The notes under the pieces: model-generated
The model's database searches: none
Told to the model about the DNA's origin: nothing
The model's input: the letters and a program-made list of their open reading frames with translations, nothing else
Assembly: GCA_023231445.1 (NCBI GenBank)
Contig: JALNVF010000058.1
Location: 1 to 18,232 of the forward strand
DNA: 18,232 bases
Direction: 5' to 3'
DNA from: Treponema sp.
GTDB taxonomy: Bacteria > Spirochaetota > Spirochaetia > Treponematales > Treponemataceae
Shown: in pieces, positions 8,653-15,808 of the stretch
How positions within the stretch are numbered: the first letter of the stretch is position 1
How the letters are laid out: every line of letters starts with the position of its first letter
Position numbers and translations under genes: made by a program

Positions 8653-8685
8653 TAAAAAAGCTGCCTTCATCCGGCAGCTTTTTTA
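8653..8685. terminator. Bidirectional terminator between convergent operons
   Basis: A 13-bp inverted repeat (TAAAAAAGCTGCC at 8653-8665 and GGCAGCTTTTTTA at 8673-8685) with a 7-nt loop. The A-run and T-run on the two sides let it work in both directions. It lies between the stop of the DUF1667 gene (plus strand) and the stop of pheS (minus strand, 8698) and serves both. Confidence 0.92.
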
Positions 8686-8697
8686 TAGCAGTCTGAT

Positions 8698-10254
8698 TTA
8701 GAATTTTGCTTTACGCAGACGAACCTGTTCTATATCTTCACTGAACAGTTCGCGTAAATCGTTAAGACCCAGAGCCATCAGTGCCATCCGGTCAATACCA
8801 ATACCCCATGCAAGCACAGGGACATCTATCCCCATTGCTTTCGTAACTTCTGGTCTGAAAATACCTGAGCCTCCCAGTTCAAACCATCCAAGCACCGGAT
8901 GTTTTATATGAACTTCAATGGACGGCTCTGTAAACGGGAAATATCCCGGCACATACTTAACTTCCGTCGCTCCTGCAATTTCTGTTGCAAACATTTTTAA
9001 AAAGCCAAGCAGTGTTTTCAGATTTACATCTTTTCCCAGAACAATTCCCTCTGTCTGATAAAAGTCGCTCAGATGTGTTGCGTCGACTTTGTCGTAACGG
9101 AAGCAGCGGACAATACCGAAGTATTTTCCGGGGATTTCCGCTTTGTGCAGCTGATGTGCGGATAATACCGTTCCCTGACTGCGGAGAATAAGACGGCGGG
9201 TGAATTCTGTATCAAATTTATAATTCCAGCCACGGCTTCCTGTATTACCGCCGTTTTCATGTACATTTCGTACATTTGAAAGATACGGTTCCTCAATCAT
9301 CTTTGCATGTGTCGGATTTTTAAGGCGGTAAACATCATGGATGTCTCTGGCTGCATGGAACTGCGGCATAAACAATGCATCTCCATTCCAGAATTCAGTT
9401 TCGACAAGCGGACCGTCGAATTCCTGAAAGCCCAGTGAACAAAGTTTGTCTTTAACGGATTCAAGAAATTGTACGTACGGATTTGTCCGTCCCGGAATAA
9501 TACGTGCCGGAGGAATTGTAATGTTGTATCCTCTGAATGTGCCGTTTTTCCACTCACCCGATGAAAGCATCTGCGGCGTAACTTCACCGATTTCATTACC
9601 GGTGATTCCTGCTTTCTTAAGCGCTTCAACTACTTTACTGTATGCTTCTGTCAGTCTGTAGGTGACTGTTTCACGTTCAATAACTTTGAATGGGCTGTCT
9701 GCGGCACCTCTCTTTTTTGCAAGTCCTGCAATTACTTCCTGTTCATCTGCAGAAAGATTTGCTTTGTCCAGCTGACCATTTTCAGAAGCTTTTGCCTTTT
9801 TTAACAGACCGGAAACAATACTGATCCGTTCAGGAAGTGCTTTACCCGTTGCTTCAGCCTGTTTGTCGCCGTTCATTTTGAGAACACCGTCTTTTGCAAG
9901 TTGTCCGAATGCGCTTCCAATGTCCTTATTATCTATTTTCAGGGCGTCCGCGATTTTGGGAAGTACCTGAGCACCATGTTCCTTGATATATTTTACGAAA
10001 CGTTCCTCGACGGTACCGTCGTTTGCAAGTATACGGCCCAAGTCCGTGATTTCGTAATAGGTGTGCGGCGTTCGTTTTGTTTCGGCTGCAAGTTCTTTAC
10101 CTGTAAGCCATGAAAATGCCTGATTGGCATGACCTTCCTTATAGTCAAGTTCTTTCTGAAGCTTTTCTGAAGTTAGATCGTCTTTTTGAGAATACTTCAA
10201 AAGCACTTTTATTTCAAGCGGGTGCAGATTTTTGATAATGTTAGAAATGTCCAT
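8698..10254 (-). CDS. pheS: Phenylalanyl-tRNA synthetase alpha subunit, archaeal/eukaryotic type
   Basis: A 518-aa class II synthetase subunit that charges tRNA-Phe with the beta subunit. It is far longer than the ~330-350 aa bacterial form. Residues 1-135 are helical winged-helix-like modules (HPLEIKVLLKYS, TYYEITDLGR), as in the archaeal/eukaryotic alpha chain. The catalytic domain follows: FDGPLVETEFWN (279-290), PQFHAARDIHDVY (297-309), DATHLSDFYQTEG (391-403), PFTEPSIEVH (440-449), and motif 3 AWGIGIDRMALMALGL (482-497). At 358-361 it reads RSQG where the family usually has RTHT. Spirochaete PheRS is known to be of the archaeal type, so this supports the taxonomic placement. No pheT is in the window. 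It starts 16 nt after the stop of an exported-protein gene, with only a weak GGA as ribosome site, so it likely depends on the upstream transcript. It is the last gene of the minus-strand run. Confidence 0.96.
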   Translation of the reverse strand: MDISNIIKNLHPLEIKVLLKYSQKDDLTSEKLQKELDYKEGHANQAFSWLTGKELAAETKRTPHTYYEITDLGRILANDGTVEERFVKYIKEHGAQVLPKIADALKIDNKDIGSAFGQLAKDGVLKMNGDKQAEATGKALPERISIVSGLLKKAKASENGQLDKANLSADEQEVIAGLAKKRGAADSPFKVIERETVTYRLTEAYSKVVEALKKAGITGNEIGEVTPQMLSSGEWKNGTFRGYNITIPPARIIPGRTNPYVQFLESVKDKLCSLGFQEFDGPLVETEFWNGDALFMPQFHAARDIHDVYRLKNPTHAKMIEEPYLSNVRNVHENGGNTGSRGWNYKFDTEFTRRLILRSQGTVLSAHQLHKAEIPGKYFGIVRCFRYDKVDATHLSDFYQTEGIVLGKDVNLKTLLGFLKMFATEIAGATEVKYVPGYFPFTEPSIEVHIKHPVLGWFELGGSGIFRPEVTKAMGIDVPVLAWGIGIDRMALMALGLNDLRELFSEDIEQVRLRKAKF

Positions 10255-10270
10255 TTATATTAGTCCACTA

Positions 10271-10747
10271 CTACCGGGAGAATTTTACGTATGACATATA
10301 TTGTGCCATGCTGTATCCACGGTCGTTTTTAAAATACTTTTCACGGTCACGTGTAAGATATGTATAATGATAATACTGGTTTTCCTTCATAAAATCATCC
10401 AGGCAGGCTAATACGGTATTCATTGCTTCGCCCTTGTCATAGGTTACATACATGCAGGTATAATAAATACGCACTTCGTCATACATCGGAGTATATTCAA
10501 TTTTTACACTTGCGGTCTTATCTGTTGTATGCTGATTTTCAGGAACAATAACACGCATTGTTTTATCATCAAATCCTTTGTTATTATAAGATTCATCAGG
10601 AGATGATGGTGTAGTTTTATCAGTTGCCGCGGCTGGTGCCGGAGTATTAGCAGCAGAAGGTGCAGTTGTATTTGTTCCGGCATCCTGTGCAAAAGTTATG
10701 CCGGCTGCAAGAAGCAGGCACGTAAGTATAGCAATGGTCTTTTTCAT
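10271..10747 (-). CDS. Hypothetical exported protein, 158 aa
   Basis: I do not recognise a family. The protein opens with a clear signal peptide (MKKTIAILTCLLLAAGITFA, cleavage near residue 20) and no convincing lipobox. Residues about 21-50 are a low-complexity linker of Ala, Thr, Pro and Ser. The C-terminal ~105 residues look like a compact, tyrosine-rich alpha/beta domain (IEYTPMYDEVRIYYTCMYV, then FMKENQYYHYTYL). It is probably periplasmic or at the outer-membrane face. The start is supported by a strong GGAGG (complement of 10752-10756) five to six bases before the ATG. It lies 18 nt after the 232-aa exported protein gene and 16 nt before pheS, so it is cotranscribed with both. The strong ribosome site contrasts with the weak ones of its neighbours and suggests higher expression. 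Confidence 0.8.
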   Translation of the reverse strand: MKKTIAILTCLLLAAGITFAQDAGTNTTAPSAANTPAPAAATDKTTPSSPDESYNNKGFDDKTMRVIVPENQHTTDKTASVKIEYTPMYDEVRIYYTCMYVTYDKGEAMNTVLACLDDFMKENQYYHYTYLTRDREKYFKNDRGYSMAQYMSYVKFSR

Positions 10748-10765
10748 AAGTCCTCCAAAATTTCT

Positions 10766-11464
10766 CTAATACTGGGTATACGGTATTATTCTATCAGTTT
10801 CCAGAAAAAAATCAAGTTGAACTATATAACGTCCGGCATCTATTCCAATGGACGGCTGGTTTTTGATAAGAACTTTTCCGGTAATTTCTTTTGGTTTGTC
10901 TTTGATCCTGCCGCGAAAATAGCTTCGCACGGCATCTTTTAAAGCTTCTTTTGATGCATCAATTATACCATCGAATCCGTTTTCGATTTTTCCGTATCCT
11001 TTTCCACTGATTACCGGATTATTGATTGAAGCCCAGAGTTCGTAGTTCCTGAGCATCTGCTGTGTCCTGGTAAATTCAACCCAGCAGTTGAATTTACCAT
11101 CCTGTATCCATGAATCTGTATATGATATGTCTTTCTCGGAATTTCCGAGCGGCTGAATATACGAAAAATCAAAAAAATCTGTGACACCACGTAATTTATC
11201 GGACGGTGTGTAGGTAAAATTCCATCCATTTACCATTCCGGTGATGAGAAACGGTGCAATCATTCTGAGTCGTTTTACCGGATAATCATACACTCCTGCT
11301 GACGTATTCTGAGCTTCTGCCAGTTCAGGATATGCATCTGTTTCTGCCCATAACGGTATGCGTATATGCTCAATCACGGACGGAGTTTGCGCTGTACCTG
11401 TTGCAGCTGCTGCGAGTACCGTACAGAGGAGTATCAGTTTCTGTATGCGTTTTTCCATATACAT
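10766..11464 (-). CDS. Hypothetical exported protein, 232 aa
   Basis: No family recognised. A signal peptide is evident (KLILLCTVLAAAATGTA, cleavage before QTPSV). The mature part is mixed alpha/beta, tryptophan- and tyrosine-containing, with no membrane segment or cysteine cluster, and has a segment FLITGMVNGWNFTYTPSD and a C-terminal strand region ending YTQY. It is probably periplasmic. Two starts are possible: ATG at 11464, or ATG at 11458 two codons on. I prefer 11464 because the only Shine-Dalgarno-like AGGA (complement of 11476-11479) is at a plausible distance from it. The gene overlaps the last 31 nt of the rhomboid gene, and its ribosome site is inside a small hairpin (see that entry), suggesting dependence on rhomboid translation. 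The 158-aa exported protein follows after 18 nt. Confidence 0.78.
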   Translation of the reverse strand: MYMEKRIQKLILLCTVLAAAATGTAQTPSVIEHIRIPLWAETDAYPELAEAQNTSAGVYDYPVKRLRMIAPFLITGMVNGWNFTYTPSDKLRGVTDFFDFSYIQPLGNSEKDISYTDSWIQDGKFNCWVEFTRTQQMLRNYELWASINNPVISGKGYGKIENGFDGIIDASKEALKDAVRSYFRGRIKDKPKEITGKVLIKNQPSIGIDAGRYIVQLDFFLETDRIIPYTQY

Positions 11465-12078
11465 ACAGGATTTATTCCTGTCCTGATAACAAAATACAAA
11501 TAAGCTGCTGCAAGTCCGAACAGATGGGTTATATGCGCGACTCCACCGTTAAATCCTGCAAACTGGCTAACAAGTTCAATTACTGTATATATAACGACAA
11601 GAACCGGAGACGGAACCGGAAGTATACCCCAGAAATAAATTTTTGAACGGGGATATACAACCGCGAAGGCAAAGAGTACGGCATATACAGCACCGCTTGC
11701 ACCGATAAGTGCGACATTGTAATGTCCCGTAAGAACGAACACTGCAAGTGAAAGTGCTCCGCTGACTGTTCCGCATATAAGATAATACAGTAAGAATTCT
11801 TTTGAGCCGACAGCTCTTTCTACTGCGAGTCCGAACATAATAAGCCCGAACATATTGAAGAAAATATGTTCCAGATTTCCGTGTACGAACATGTAGGTAA
11901 TTATCTGCCAGTACATTTTCCGGTAAATAAATGCCGGAGGATAGAGACTCAGTGTTGTCTGCAGTTGGGGAAACAATAATGTAATAACATAGATGAGGAC
12001 ATTTACCGCAGCAAGATACAGTGTCACATGAATATTTGTATATTTGAATGGTTTGCGGACGACAGATGCTGCTTTCAT
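11434..12078 (-). CDS. Rhomboid-family intramembrane serine protease
   Basis: A 214-aa polytopic membrane protein of the rhomboid family, which cleaves transmembrane helices inside the lipid bilayer. All expected active-site elements are present: HGNLEHIFFNMFGL (His66, His71, Asn75) in the helix supplying the oxyanion site, the nucleophile in GASGAVYA (Ser128), and the general-base His185 in AHITHLFGLAAAY. The hydrophobic profile fits six or so membrane helices with a cytoplasmic N terminus. Length is normal for the bacterial core form, with no extra domain. Its ATG overlaps the stop of the diguanylate cyclase gene in an ATGA (12075-12078), and its 3' end overlaps the start of the 232-aa exported protein, so it is expressed as part of a coupled group. 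The substrate is unknown. A catalytically competent enzyme is expected, not an inactive pseudoprotease. Confidence 0.94.
   Translation of the reverse strand: MKAASVVRKPFKYTNIHVTLYLAAVNVLIYVITLLFPQLQTTLSLYPPAFIYRKMYWQIITYMFVHGNLEHIFFNMFGLIMFGLAVERAVGSKEFLLYYLICGTVSGALSLAVFVLTGHYNVALIGASGAVYAVLFAFAVVYPRSKIYFWGILPVPSPVLVVIYTVIELVSQFAGFNGGVAHITHLFGLAAAYLYFVIRTGINPVCIWKNAYRN
11465..11481 (-). promoter_or_regulatory. Hairpin occluding the ribosome site of the 232-aa exported protein
   Basis: On the minus strand ACAGGA-ATAAA-TCCTGT forms a 6-bp stem with a 5-nt loop and ends directly at the ATG at 11464. The AGGA that could act as Shine-Dalgarno is in the stem. The hairpin lies within the last codons of the rhomboid gene, so ribosomes finishing that gene would open it. 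This is a plausible translational-coupling device, inferred from sequence only. Confidence 0.45.
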
Positions 12079-13196
12079 TCGAATTCTTCAGAGCAGTCTT
12101 TAAGCAGTGCAGGATCCGCATAGGTGATTTTGTTGCGCCCGTTGTTTTTTGACATGTACAGGCCCTGGTCCGCCTGATTTACAAGTCGTTTCGGCATAAT
12201 AACCGGGTTCAGGTCACGGTCGAATACGGCTACGCCTCCGGAGATGGTTACATGCAGATGCTGGTTGTTGAACTGAAAATCAAAATTTTCGATTGTTGAA
12301 CGGATACGTTCGGCAACTAATATTGCCTGTTCCCTGGGTGTGTTGTCGAGCAGAACGGTGAATTCTTCTCCTCCGTACCGGCTGGCCAGATCCTCTTCAC
12401 GCAAACCTGTTTTAATAAGAGAAGCTACTTGAATCAGAACATAGTCACCACATTCATGTCCGTATGTGTCATTGAATTTTTTGAAAAAATCTATATCGAA
12501 CATCAGTACTGCGATCGGGATTTTTTGAACAAATGCGGCATCAAGCTTGTCTCCGAGCACATTGAAGAAGTAATATTTAAGTTTAAGCTTTGTCATCATA
12601 TCAGTGGAAGATCTTTCAACGAGCGCTGCATTATTTATTGCAAGCGAAGCGAGCGTCGCAATGGACATGATCTGTTCTTTTTCATATTCGGTATAGTCGG
12701 TTACACCATCAAAAATAATCCGTTCGCCCAGAAAAAGGATCCCGTTCATATTGTTTTTCTGGATAAGCGGTACAAGAAGTGTCGGATGAAGAGATTCTAT
12801 TACACTTAAATCTGTGTCTGACGGTACCTGATCTTTAAGATATTCCAGCGAAATAGCACGTTTTTCGCTGTACAATTGTGCAACAATCGGATGACAGCCG
12901 GGTATTTTGCACTTTGTACCAGAATCGAAGTTGATATCACTGTGGTTAGTTTCAAGGATAAATTCATCGGATTCCATATCATTATTGCGTACAAAAATAC
13001 CGGCACCGAGAACATGCATTTGTGCCATACAGATATAAACAATCGATTCAAGAAGTTTAGAAAATTCCAGTGTTGAGCAGAATGACTGGGAAATATCAAG
13101 AAGTTGTTCAAGATCATAAATTTTCTTTTCATACTGAGTGGTAAGTTCCATCATTTGTGGATCGCATGAATTTTCCTTTTTCGATGTTCTGCTCAT
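12075..13196 (-). CDS. GAF-GGDEF diguanylate cyclase
   Basis: A 373-aa cytoplasmic enzyme predicted to make cyclic di-GMP from two GTP. Residues about 17-35 form a short coiled stretch, 40-195 a GAF-like sensory domain, and 198-360 the GGDEF domain. The signature is GGEEF at 275-279, the metal-binding Asp is in FDIDFFKKFND (234-243), and the product-inhibition I-site RxxD is intact at 266-269 (REED), exactly five residues before the signature. Catalysis and feedback inhibition are therefore both expected. The GAF ligand is unknown. The domain contains Cys96, Cys101 and His102, which may merit attention. There is no EAL or HD-GYP domain here. The ATG overlaps the stop of the 529-aa unknown (ATGA, 13193-13196), and its own stop overlaps the rhomboid start, so both neighbours are translationally coupled to it. 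Confidence 0.95.
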   Translation of the reverse strand: MSRTSKKENSCDPQMMELTTQYEKKIYDLEQLLDISQSFCSTLEFSKLLESIVYICMAQMHVLGAGIFVRNNDMESDEFILETNHSDINFDSGTKCKIPGCHPIVAQLYSEKRAISLEYLKDQVPSDTDLSVIESLHPTLLVPLIQKNNMNGILFLGERIIFDGVTDYTEYEKEQIMSIATLASLAINNAALVERSSTDMMTKLKLKYYFFNVLGDKLDAAFVQKIPIAVLMFDIDFFKKFNDTYGHECGDYVLIQVASLIKTGLREEDLASRYGGEEFTVLLDNTPREQAILVAERIRSTIENFDFQFNNQHLHVTISGGVAVFDRDLNPVIMPKRLVNQADQGLYMSKNNGRNKITYADPALLKDCSEEFE

Positions 13197-14782
13197 GGAT
13201 TTATCTCTTTTATTGTAGTAATTATAGCATAATTTTTCATAATCTCAAAGAATATTCCCCAATTTGGATACTGTCGTTCAAGCATATCCGTATTGTCTCT
13301 GTTTCTGGATGACATCATAAGTACTTTAAGATTTGAAATTATTTCTGATGCCGGTTTCTTTGCATCAGCCAGAAGTTCTCCCAGTTCAATATAAAGCCTG
13401 TTCAGATGATTTGTTTCTTCCTGAACGAGCTTTTGTGCAGCATTATTTGCTTTCCCAACCATAGTTTCCATTTTTTCATAAAAATCTGAGTCCTTGTGGC
13501 TGTCCCTCATATATCCTTCCAGAACCGCGACATCGTTTTGTTTTCCATGCTTAAACGAATCCTCAAATGCCTGAATTTTTTCCGGACATTCCAGAGCTGC
13601 ATAAACTATAGCTGCAAATTCCGTTTTATGCGTAGAATTATTAAAGAATCCTTCTACTACTATATCGTTTATCAGAGACTGTATCGGTTCAGACAAATAG
13701 AGTTGCAGAAATGTTTTCAGAATTTGCAGCGGTGTAATCCATGAAAATGCGAGTGCGGAATTTGCCTGCAGCTTATCATTCATATTGTTGTCGTAACCGT
13801 TCAATATCGCCAGCGGCGCTCCGTTAAATAATTTTTGAAGTTCACTGCTTATCCGCAGGTCTTTTGTTTCAGTCTTAATCCGCTGCTCATCTGCATGAAA
13901 CTGCTGCTGCATTCTGTTTGCAAAATTCTGCCTGGGGGATTCATGATATTCGGCTGTTTTCGGTATGTATGCAGCATCCTCTTTGTAGACCCGGATCAGA
14001 GACAGAAGGTGATCAGGTGTGAGAATATGTGTAAGAACGTAGGCGATTTTTTTTATATTTTCAATATATTTTTTACTTCGCTGGGAAGAAAGAGCGCCGT
14101 TATTCTTGAGTTGTGCAAGTCCTAATACCGCATTTGCAACTGCTGTATTTATATTTAAATCAGCAGTCTGATAGTATAAATCTTCAAGTGTATTTCCGAT
14201 ACGGGCAAGCGGGACTTCCTGATACAATGGTTCGTGTGAAAGATCAAGAGTTGAGAAGTTAGTGTCAAATATTTGAAGGATAGCAGCAAAATTGAATTTA
14301 CATAAATCCGCAAGCTGATGGACTGCCGTAATGTCTTTATCCATCCGTTTGAAAGAATCTCCATTAAGCGATTTTATGATTTTGTCAAGTATCCGGTGTT
14401 GTCGTTCAAAAATATAGTTTTCCGGTTGATCAGAAGATTGTACTGCTGTTTTTCTGTTTTGATATAAAAGAGATTCAACGTTCTGCTGTTCTTCTATTGT
14501 GAAGCCTGTAAGAACAAGTTGTGCTTCAAAGCGCTGACGGCGGGGAATATCATTCCCTCCGATAGTTGATAAAAATAAATCGTCAAGCGGTTTTGAATTA
14601 ATGTACAGAATTTTTATTGCTTCTCCGAAATTCGGCAGAAGATTACCGTTGCGATACAGTGCAGGCTGGAATGTACGAATATCCGCTTCCATTTTTTTAA
14701 TCTGGATACGTTTCTGTACTTCAGGAGAAGATTTATTGAAGATTGATTCAAAGAAATCTGCAATAGCCTGTAAAAAAAACAT
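13193..14782 (-). CDS. Unknown all-helical cytoplasmic protein, 529 aa
   Basis: I cannot assign a function with confidence. It resembles spirochaete-restricted proteins of unknown function (possibly the DUF5312 type, unverified). There is no signal peptide or clear membrane helix. The N terminus (FFLQAIADFFESIFNK) is an amphipathic helix, and the remainder is predicted almost wholly helical with many Gln, Asn, Lys and Glu residues, suggesting a repeat-like helical scaffold or a protein-interaction partner. No nucleotide-binding or catalytic motif was seen. The ATG at 14782 has no good Shine-Dalgarno (AAGG lies 12 nt away), but a promoter-like sequence places transcription initiation almost at the ATG. 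Codons 2-4 contain eight consecutive T. Its stop overlaps the diguanylate cyclase start, a strong hint that the two products act together. It lies 36 nt after the end of the dus gene. Confidence 0.85.
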   Translation of the reverse strand: MFFLQAIADFFESIFNKSSPEVQKRIQIKKMEADIRTFQPALYRNGNLLPNFGEAIKILYINSKPLDDLFLSTIGGNDIPRRQRFEAQLVLTGFTIEEQQNVESLLYQNRKTAVQSSDQPENYIFERQHRILDKIIKSLNGDSFKRMDKDITAVHQLADLCKFNFAAILQIFDTNFSTLDLSHEPLYQEVPLARIGNTLEDLYYQTADLNINTAVANAVLGLAQLKNNGALSSQRSKKYIENIKKIAYVLTHILTPDHLLSLIRVYKEDAAYIPKTAEYHESPRQNFANRMQQQFHADEQRIKTETKDLRISSELQKLFNGAPLAILNGYDNNMNDKLQANSALAFSWITPLQILKTFLQLYLSEPIQSLINDIVVEGFFNNSTHKTEFAAIVYAALECPEKIQAFEDSFKHGKQNDVAVLEGYMRDSHKDSDFYEKMETMVGKANNAAQKLVQEETNHLNRLYIELGELLADAKKPASEIISNLKVLMMSSRNRDNTDMLERQYPNWGIFFEIMKNYAIITTIKEINP

Positions 14783-14787
14783 ATAAT

Positions 14788-14816
14788 ATTGTAGCCTTAC
14801 ATCTTTATCTATTCAA
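14788..14816 (-). promoter_or_regulatory. Possible internal promoter giving a leaderless transcript
   Basis: On the minus strand TTGAAT (complement of 14811-14816) and TACAAT (complement of 14788-14793) are separated by exactly 17 nt. Only 5 nt lie between the -10 box and the ATG at 14782, so transcription would begin at or beside the start codon. The absence of a good ribosome site for this gene agrees with that. The region is AT-rich, so a chance match is possible. Confidence 0.45.
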
Positions 14817-14818
14817 TA

Positions 14819-15808
14819 CTATGAACAATATTGGACAGTGTTCAATATTGTATGATACTCCGCAGGAGTCGCAGCATGAACCAGTTGGAGTCTGATTTCT
14901 GCACCCCCTTTTAAACCTTTTGTGTAGGCACAAAACCTTTTCCGCATTTCTCTGCATGCATATTCTTCCCCGATGTCGTTGATCAGCAGAGAAAGCTCCC
15001 GGAATCCGGTCCGGATGCGTTCTTCCGTTTTTATTATATCATATACCCCTGTTTCAAACAGTTGTTTTGTTTCTGTAAAAATGAACGGATTCCCCATAGC
15101 TCCACGTGCAAACATAACAGCACTGCATCCTGTCTGCTCAATCATTGCCCTTGCATCTTCCGGTGTAAAAAGGTCCCCGGAACCGAATACAGGGACACGC
15201 CCGGCGACGCGGGTGACAAGCTCCTTCATTATTGTCCAGTCTGCCTTTCCTTCATAGCCCTGTGCACGTGTACGCGGATGTATCGTTATGGCAGAAACAC
15301 CGGCACTAAGAGCTGCATCAGCAGCTTCTTTCCATGTTATTGTTGCATCATCCCAGCCTGAACGTATTTTTACGGTTACCGGTATTTTTCCTTCTACAGA
15401 ATCAACGACAGCTTTTGTAACAGTGTAAAGTCTTTCAGGATCACGTGTAAGTGCTGACCCTGCTCCCGTTTTGATTATTTTAGGAACAGGGCAACCACCG
15501 TTTATATCAATACATTCGCAGTTTGTCTGTTCAAGTACAATACGTGCAGCTTTTGCCATGACTTCACTCTCTCCTCCGAAAATCTGGACAGCATATGACT
15601 TTTCATTTTCCGCACGATTCATGAGTGCTGCAGTTTTATTATTTCCCCGGACAAGCGCTTCTGCTGATACCATTTCAGTATAGGTAAATGCTGCACCGTG
15701 TTCTATACATACGGTCCGGAATGCTCTGTCGCTGTATCCTGCGACAGGTGCCAGAAATATATTACCAGTAAGCTCGAGCGAACCTATTTTTACTCCGTGA
15801 TACAGCAT
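14819..15808 (-). CDS. dusB: tRNA-dihydrouridine synthase, DusB-like
   Basis: A 329-aa FMN enzyme that reduces uridine to dihydrouridine in the D-loop of tRNAs using NAD(P)H. Family marks are FLAPVAGYSDRAFR (18-31) at the FMN-binding N terminus, AVQIFGG (73-79), the catalytic Cys106 in DINGGCPVPKIIKTGAGSAL, VTVKIRSGWDD, the histidine-containing ITIHPRTRAQGYEG, FGSGDLFTPEDA, and FARGAMGNPFIF. Several of these have mild variants: NGGCP instead of the frequent NMGCP, and GSGD instead of NGD. The order and spacing of motifs match the DusB/Dus1 group. The DusB subgroup is more tentative than the family. Its ATG directly follows the TAA of the TatD gene (TAAATG), so it is cotranscribed and coupled with it. 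The 3' end holds a perfect inverted repeat. Confidence 0.93.
   Translation of the reverse strand: MLYHGVKIGSLELTGNIFLAPVAGYSDRAFRTVCIEHGAAFTYTEMVSAEALVRGNNKTAALMNRAENEKSYAVQIFGGESEVMAKAARIVLEQTNCECIDINGGCPVPKIIKTGAGSALTRDPERLYTVTKAVVDSVEGKIPVTVKIRSGWDDATITWKEAADAALSAGVSAITIHPRTRAQGYEGKADWTIMKELVTRVAGRVPVFGSGDLFTPEDARAMIEQTGCSAVMFARGAMGNPFIFTETKQLFETGVYDIIKTEERIRTGFRELSLLINDIGEEYACREMRKRFCAYTKGLKGGAEIRLQLVHAATPAEYHTILNTVQYCS
14825..14851 (-). repeat. Perfect 9-bp inverted repeat in the 3' end of dus
   Basis: ACAATATTG (14825-14833) and CAATATTGT (14843-14851) are perfect inverted copies separated by 9 nt. They fall in the last codons of the dus gene, 8 nt upstream of the candidate -35 box for the 529-aa gene. 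A further AATATTGTA copy (14785-14793) overlaps the candidate -10. It could be an operator or an mRNA hairpin. No T-run follows it on the minus strand, so it is not an intrinsic terminator. Confidence 0.5.

Noticed and set aside
11576..12121. A 181-codon minus-strand frame overlapping the rhomboid gene.
   Set aside because: It is another frame of the same DNA, with a Cys/Arg-rich composition and no motif, while the rhomboid frame has all catalytic residues.
12890..12911. CKIPGCH in the GAF domain of the cyclase, reminiscent of a C-x4-CH haem c motif.
   Set aside because: The protein has no signal peptide and would stay in the cytoplasm, where haem c is not attached. It may still matter as a thiol or metal site.
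14825..14851. The inverted repeat at the end of dus as an intrinsic terminator.
   Set aside because: No T-run follows on the minus strand and the stem is AT-rich, so an operator or coding-region hairpin is more likely.
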